Source: Prevotellaceae bacterium (lineage in GTDB: Bacteria; Bacteroidota; Bacteroidia; Bacteroidales; Bacteroidaceae). Taken from it: a stretch of 5,630 nt of DNA. How positions within the stretch are numbered: the first letter of the stretch is position 1; every line of letters begins with the position of its first letter. Location of the stretch: assembly GCA_030523505.1 (NCBI GenBank), contig JAUNIK010000196.1, positions 1-5,630 of the forward strand. Reading direction: 5' to 3'. Positions 5,485 through 5,630 of the stretch are shown piece by piece. The notes below the pieces were generated by a model that saw nothing but the letters and a program-made list of their open reading frames with translations, had not been told where the DNA came from and ran no database searches. Made by a program: the position numbers and the translations under genes.

Positions 5485-5630
5485 AACAGAACAAGAACAA
5501 CAATTCATGGCTTGATGAAATCAGAGACGAGATGCTCGATTTCAAAGCCGACATTCCAGCCAACGGTTGGGAGCGCGTTTCATCGGCTCTTCCTGAAAAA
5601 AAGAATCGCTCTTATGCTATTCGCTGGTGG
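5481..5630 (+). CDS. probable anti-sigma / ECF-linked membrane protein (3' partial)
   Basis: Only the first 50 residues are present and the frame stays open to the window edge. The start overlaps the sigma stop (ATGA, 5481-5484). After an Asn/Lys-rich beginning comes a WLDEIRDEM-FKADIPANGWERV-SSALP pattern. To my knowledge this tryptophan-containing cytoplasmic segment is typical of proteins encoded directly after ECF sigma factors in Bacteroidetes; many continue with a membrane helix and an outer-membrane beta-barrel-like or periplasmic domain. The basic stretch KKNRSYAIRWW at the end would fit the cytoplasmic edge of a membrane helix. The likely role is to hold the ECF factor inactive at the membrane until a signal arrives. 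Position and motif support this; the missing remainder is needed to distinguish a plain anti-sigma factor from a barrel fusion. Confidence 0.7.
   Translation, partial: MKQNKNNNSWLDEIRDEMLDFKADIPANGWERVSSALPEKKNRSYAIRWW

Overview
The window looks like chromosome of a Bacteroidales bacterium, most likely Prevotella/Segatella-like. Supporting signs are promoters of the Bacteroidetes form (TAnnTTTG at -7), AT-rich leaders without Shine-Dalgarno sites, a lipoprotein signal followed by an acidic surface-export stretch, a TPR/membrane/HTH regulator of a type common in Bacteroidales, and an ECF sigma factor overlapping a membrane-type anti-sigma partner. Genus assignment is inference. All genes seen are on the + strand.

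Layout. Positions 1-1596 hold the 3' part of a TPR sensor/regulator with one membrane helix, a coiled coil and a C-terminal helix-turn-helix. Its last codons lie inside a C-rich REP-like repeat. A 90-residue membrane protein (1662-1934) follows, then a second REP-like copy in the opposite orientation (1937-1974) that also carries a G-quadruplex motif. A Bacteroidetes promoter (about 1990-2024) drives a 221-residue protein (2049-2714) with a macro-domain-like C-terminal half related to the A1S_2505 phage-associated family, ended by a clear intrinsic terminator (2741-2782).

Positions 2715-3628 hold no convincing protein gene but are not empty. They contain a ~207-bp inverted-repeat element (2813-3019) with 26-nt near-perfect inner arms, resembling a MITE. 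Next comes a good promoter (3160-3190) with an inverted repeat over its -33 element, and then ~400 nt rich in local hairpins and long-range complementarity (3197-3600). The last part is either a large structured noncoding RNA or an unusually long structured leader of the next gene. I could not assign it to a known RNA family.

Positions 3629-4892 encode a secreted, probably surface-anchored lipoprotein serpin of the inhibitory type. It is interrupted by a one-base frameshift near 4118-4126; removing one G from GGGG at 4122-4125 restores a 420-residue serpin. After 37 bp comes an ECF sigma factor (4930-5484), whose stop overlaps the start of a partial gene (5481-5630) with the N-terminal signature of Bacteroidetes ECF-linked anti-sigma/membrane proteins. 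The close packing suggests that serpin, sigma and anti-sigma are co-transcribed and form an envelope or protease-stress module.

The parts most worth a second look are the structured RNA candidate, the palindromic element upstream of it (the two share an 11-bp motif), and the frameshifted serpin.
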